Source: a virus
Direction: 5' to 3' (one strand)
Length of the DNA: 23,623 nucleotides
Virus record (IMG/VR): IMGVR_UViG_3300035670_001258
Location: 1-23,623 of that record
A program made the position numbers and the translations under genes. Positions 21,729 through 23,623 of this stretch are shown one piece after another; the stretch's first letter is position 1; each line of letters begins with the position of its first letter. The notes beneath the pieces were generated by a model. The model searched no databases, was not told the origin of the DNA, and was given only the letters and a program-made list of their open reading frames with translations.

Positions 21729-21757
21729 ATTATGGTTTATCGTGGTAATAAATTCAA
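21729..21757 (-). promoter_or_regulatory. Candidate sigma-70 promoter giving a leaderless mRNA
   Basis: Minus-strand TTGAAT (21757-21752), a 17-base spacer and CATAAT (21734-21729). Only seven bases (TAACCGC) separate the -10 from the ATG at 21721, so the start of transcription falls on or next to the start codon. Confidence 0.5.
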
Positions 21758-21784
21758 TGTTTTTATGTACATGAATCCTTTTTC

Positions 21785-21904
21785 AAATCCCCCTAAATCC
21801 CCCTTTTGCAAAGGGGGACTTTTAAATCCCCCTAAATCCCCCTTTTGCAAAGGGGGACTTTTACATTCCCCCCCTTTATGAAAGGGGGGTTAGGGGGGAT
21901 TTTA
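21785..21904. repeat. AAATCCCCC-family repeat, two tandem left units plus right end
   Basis: Two copies of AAATCCCCCTAAATCCCCCTTTTGCAAAGGGGGACTTTT, then a C-run, TTTATGAAA, GGGGGG and TTAGGGGGGATTTTA. The last TTA (21902-21904) is the stop of the antirepressor gene. The GCGGC hairpin is absent. The left end stops about 27 bases before the regulator's -35. Confidence 0.88.
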
Positions 21905-22513
21905 ATGCACCCACCGCTTCACCGTCTTCTTATCGCGGCATAACTGGCGCGCTATCGTTTTGAAGCCCCAACCCAGACCGCGCAGCTTGAGCATCTCTGC
22001 TTTTTCGGCTTCGGTCACATGATCGGCTGGCGGTTCGGTTACTGGTGTCCAGCCTGCCGGGTGGCGGGGTTTGCGCGGCTTGGGCAGCAAGGTTTCAAGC
22101 TTGTCTTCAAGCGCGGCTATGCGCACCGACAGTTCCGCGTGTTCGCTTATCAGCTTGCCGTGGCGGTAGGCTTTTAACACGTCTACTGCCCATTGGCGGA
22201 AAGCCTTCGCAATGGGCTGTTTACTAAACATGCACAGCAGCATCACGCCTTCTTCGTTGAAGATGCGAACATCGCGCAAAACTTCCCTGCCGTCATGGTC
22301 ATGAGAAGTCATTTTGACTTCGCATGAATACTTTTCAAACTCGTCTTTATGGCGGTTAAAAATCTTAGTGATAGATTGGCGCGGATGGCTATACCCCAAC
22401 GCCTGACCAATCTGCTCCGCCGTCATCCACCAATCTTCACCATGCTGAACCACGCTTAACGCCTGGTCATTGAAGTTGGTGGCTATCATGCTATACTGTT
22501 GTTGCTGGTTCAT
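21902..22513 (-). CDS. BRO-family antirepressor with C-terminal helix-turn-helix
   Basis: The product begins MNQQQQYSMIATNFNDQALS; ATG 22513 has GGAG six bases upstream, whereas the in-frame ATG at 22525 lies before that site. The BRO-N domain (about 15-115) shows WWMTAEQIGQALGYSHPRQS, SITKIFNRHKDEFEKYS and EEGVMLLCMFSKQPIAKAFR. A linker with a coiled helix follows. The C-terminus (about 165-203) has an AEMLKLRGLGWGFKTIARQL turn-helix followed by KKTVKRWVH, a resolvase-like HTH. BRO proteins bind DNA and act as phage antirepressors. The stop codon is provided by a palindromic repeat. Confidence 0.88.
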   Translation of the reverse strand: MNQQQQYSMIATNFNDQALSVVQHGEDWWMTAEQIGQALGYSHPRQSITKIFNRHKDEFEKYSCEVKMTSHDHDGREVLRDVRIFNEEGVMLLCMFSKQPIAKAFRQWAVDVLKAYRHGKLISEHAELSVRIAALEDKLETLLPKPRKPRHPAGWTPVTEPPADHVTEAEKAEMLKLRGLGWGFKTIARQLCRDKKTVKRWVH

Positions 22514-22540
22514 ATTGAACTCCATCTATGTGAGTGGAAA

Positions 22541-22580
22541 CAAAAAAGGCGCTACCGTTCCCAGCGGTAGCGCCTTTTAT
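22541..22580. terminator. Perfect-stem intrinsic terminator in the antirepressor leader
   Basis: GGCGCTACCG (22548-22557) pairs exactly with CGGTAGCGCC (22565-22574) around a seven-base loop. A-rich and T-rich tracts on both sides allow function in both directions. On the minus strand it ends in TTTTTTG and lies between the promoter-like sequence at 22579-22607 and the antirepressor ribosome binding site. Confidence 0.88.
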
Positions 22581-22607
22581 TTTGCATGTACTAAATAACA
22601 GTGTCAA
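22579..22607 (-). promoter_or_regulatory. Candidate sigma-70 promoter toward the antirepressor
   Basis: Minus-strand TTGACA (22607-22602, perfect consensus), a 17-base spacer and CAAAAT (22584-22579, four of six). The predicted start falls at about 22572, inside the first arm of the terminator hairpin. Confidence 0.5.
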
Positions 22608-22628
22608 AATTCACATATCGTCAGCAGT

Positions 22629-22641
22629 CATCAATTTGATG
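22629..22641. promoter_or_regulatory. Candidate operator, 13-bp palindrome over a -35 box
   Basis: CATCAATTTGATG is a perfect palindrome about a central T; flanking AGCAGT (22623-22628) and ACTGCT (22645-22650) extend the dyad with a small offset. It covers the -35 of the plus-strand promoter, a usual repressor position. The binding protein is unknown. Confidence 0.45.
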
Positions 22642-22664
22642 ATTACTGCTATATTGTTTATATT
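22636..22664 (+). promoter_or_regulatory. Candidate sigma-70 promoter for the 66-residue plus-strand gene
   Basis: TTGATG (22636-22641), a 17-base spacer and TATATT (22659-22664). It points away from the minus-strand promoter at 22579-22607, forming a divergent control region of about 90 bases. Confidence 0.55.
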
Positions 22665-22686
22665 GACACACAACGAAGAGAATGCC

Positions 22687-22887
22687 ATGACAACCGATAC
22701 CGTAAAACTCCACGCGATACACGAAGTCGTTAGTGCCTGCTTGCAAAGCGGGGATGATTTTGATGTATTTCGTGAGAAATTATCTTTGCAGCTTGACGCC
22801 ATTTCGGCAGGCCATCAGGCACATCCCATTGGCGATGAGACAACGGGCCAAGAAGCCTTGCCACAAAATCCAGCAACAGCGAATTAA
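22687..22887 (+). CDS. Small plus-strand protein of 66 residues from the control region
   Basis: ATG 22687 is favoured over the longer frame from 22534, which would begin inside the terminator and upstream of the promoter. GAAGAG lies seven bases ahead. The product (MTTDTVKLHAIHEVVSACLQ, then SGDDFDVFREKLSLQLDAI) is helical and acidic with a disordered, proline-containing tail. It does not resemble a known repressor. It overlaps the minus-strand gene at 22730-23077 by 158 bases, so one of the two may be spurious or they may be antagonistic. Confidence 0.55.
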   Translation: MTTDTVKLHAIHEVVSACLQSGDDFDVFREKLSLQLDAISAGHQAHPIGDETTGQEALPQNPATAN

Positions 22888-23077
22888 CCACCCGGCGGGC
22901 GGCATTTGAACAGTCGCCCCAGCTTTTCGCGTTCTCTATTGTCAGAAGAAAAGACAAAGCCTCGTCCTCGGCATCATGATCGGCTTCATTCATGATGCCG
23001 GGGGAATTTAACCAGGGTTTAACCTTAAGCAGTTCATACATGAGTTCACACGCTTTTTCTGAATTTACTGTTGCCAT
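22730..23077 (-). CDS. Hypothetical protein coupled to the DUF559 gene
   Basis: The 115-residue frame starts at ATG 23077 in a TAATG overlap with the stop of the DUF559 gene, and GGAGG lies about ten bases upstream. The first 70 residues (NSEKACELMYELLKVKPWLN, AEDEALSFLLTIENAKSWGD) look like a normal helical protein. The C-terminal 50 residues are antisense to the plus-strand 66-residue gene and may be a chance extension. Function is unknown. Coupling argues that the N-terminal part is real. Confidence 0.5.
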   Translation of the reverse strand: MATVNSEKACELMYELLKVKPWLNSPGIMNEADHDAEDEALSFLLTIENAKSWGDCSNAARRVVNSLLLDFVARLLGPLSHRQWDVPDGLPKWRQAAKIISHEIHQNHPRFASRH

Positions 23078-23436
23078 TATATTTCCGCCTCCAACTCCTT
23101 AAAAATACACTCCACCACCGCATCAATCTGATTCAACACCTCATGATTGCTAAACCGCAACACCCGCAAGCCTAGCGCATTTAGGTACGCATCACGCGCC
23201 TGGTCATTGGCACGGTGAACCGGTTCCCAGTGTTGCGAACCGTCTACCTCTATCACCAGCTTCGCCGCCGGCGCGTAAAAATCCACAATGTAGTTGCCAA
23301 CCGGCTTTTGGCGGTAGAACTGTACGCCCTTCAGTTGCTTACGCCGTACCCGCGCCCATAGCTTCTGTTCGGCTTCGGTCATGTTGCTGCGCAGCTTGCG
23401 CGATGGTTGTTTTAGTTTGGTGTTGTAGTGTTCCAT
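23077..23436 (-). CDS. DUF559 family endonuclease-like protein (Vsr/PD-(D/E)XK fold)
   Basis: ATG 23436 is chosen because the longer frame to 23511 would translate the palindromic repeat. The 119-residue product has KLRSNMTEAEQKLWARVRRK, GVQFYRQKPVGNYIVDFYAP and LVIEVDGSQH, then RDAYLNALGLRVLRFSNHEV. This is the DUF559 signature, related to the very short patch repair nuclease fold, with candidate metal ligands D (IVDF) and E-x-D (IEVDG). DUF559 genes are common in bacterial chromosomes and mobile elements. It may be prophage cargo or, if the phage boundary is near, host DNA. Confidence 0.88.
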   Translation of the reverse strand: MEHYNTKLKQPSRKLRSNMTEAEQKLWARVRRKQLKGVQFYRQKPVGNYIVDFYAPAAKLVIEVDGSQHWEPVHRANDQARDAYLNALGLRVLRFSNHEVLNQIDAVVECIFKELEAEI

Positions 23437-23457
23437 TAAGTTCTTCGCTGCTCCGTC

Positions 23458-23623
23458 AAATCCCCCCCAACCCCCCTTTTCTAAAGGGGGGGAGTAGGCA
23501 AATCCCCCCAACCCCCCTTTTCTAAAGGGGGGGAGTAGGCAAATCCCCCCAACCCCCCTTTTCTAAAGGGGGGCTTTTAAAGCGCGGCGAAGCCGCCCTG
23601 TCCCCCCCTTTGAAAAAGGGGGG
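23458..23623. repeat. AAATCCCCC-family cluster, three tandem units, runs off the window
   Basis: Three 41-42 bp units of AAATCCCCCCAACCCCCC, TTTTCTAAA, a G-run and AGTAGGC. They are followed by CTTTTAAAGC, a GGCGAAGCCGCC hairpin and CCCCCCCTTTGAAAAAGGGGGG at the right edge. The unit consensus differs from the copies at 18026 by AACCCCCC for TAAATCCCCC. Confidence 0.9.

Noticed and set aside
22534-22686. N-terminal extension of the plus-strand 66-residue gene with a hydrophobic helix
   Set aside because: It would start inside the terminator and upstream of the predicted promoter, without a ribosome binding site; the internal ATG at 22687 is better supported.
23437-23511. N-terminal extension of the DUF559 protein
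   Set aside because: The extra 25 residues are encoded by the palindromic repeat (LEKGGWGGF type) and are not part of the DUF559 family.

Overview
The window is the structural half of a Mu-like prophage (or an integrated Mu-like phage relative), read almost entirely on the minus strand. The evidence is gene content and order. From high to low coordinates there is a BRO-type antirepressor, a small Mor/C-like regulator, a DUF2730-like membrane/coiled-coil protein, a small terminase (Mu gp27/DUF3486 type), TerL (gp28 type), a DUF935 portal (gp29), a MuF head protein, a gpG-type virion morphogenesis protein, a protease/scaffold (gpI type), a lambda-gpD-like decoration protein, a lambda-gpE-like capsid protein, DUF1320 (gp36), a tail terminator, a fibre/decoration-like module, a tail tube, small tail-assembly genes, a tape measure protein with tandem repeats, and tail-tip genes that run off the left edge. 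A long tape measure and a single tube protein, with no sheath, suggest a flexible siphovirus tail on a Mu-type head and packaging module, as in Pseudomonas B3/D3112-type phages. Transposase genes, the repressor and an obvious lysis cassette are not visible; the first two are expected beyond the right edge.

Layout: 22514-23623 holds a control region with two divergent promoter-like sequences, a candidate operator and an intrinsic terminator. It also holds a small plus-strand gene, an overlapping minus-strand gene and a DUF559 nuclease. 21376-21760 holds a promoter whose predicted start lies at the ATG of the Mor/C-like gene, a UUCG-loop terminator just after that gene, and an ATAACCCC-containing dyad ahead of the late operon, which resembles a Mu C-type activator site. 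5.4-21.3 kb is the head and tail operon. 16120-16452 is the only clear plus-strand gene inside it, a zinc-ribbon cargo (moron-like) gene opposed to the late transcript. 1-5.4 kb holds the tape measure and tail-tip genes plus a degenerate tRNA-like element.

The most unusual feature is the density of host-type palindromic repeats. At least ten AAATCCCCC...AAAGGGGG elements, many with a central GCGGC-TTC-GCCGC hairpin, sit between phage genes. They are often placed so that the element's own TAAATCCCCC end supplies the stop codon of the upstream gene, while its other end stops just before the next ribosome binding site. Three copies of a second palindrome (core TTCGACARGCTC) are also present, two of them translated in frame inside the protease and portal proteins. 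A third composite hairpin (5679-5787), a perfect 48-bp palindrome (810-857) and a 26-bp-arm inverted repeat (13680-13779) add to this.

Base composition is moderately GC-rich. The repeat families suggest a repeat-laden proteobacterium, probably gamma- or betaproteobacterial; I cannot name the genus from sequence alone. All structural genes appear intact, so the element is not obviously decayed despite carrying so many host-type repeats.
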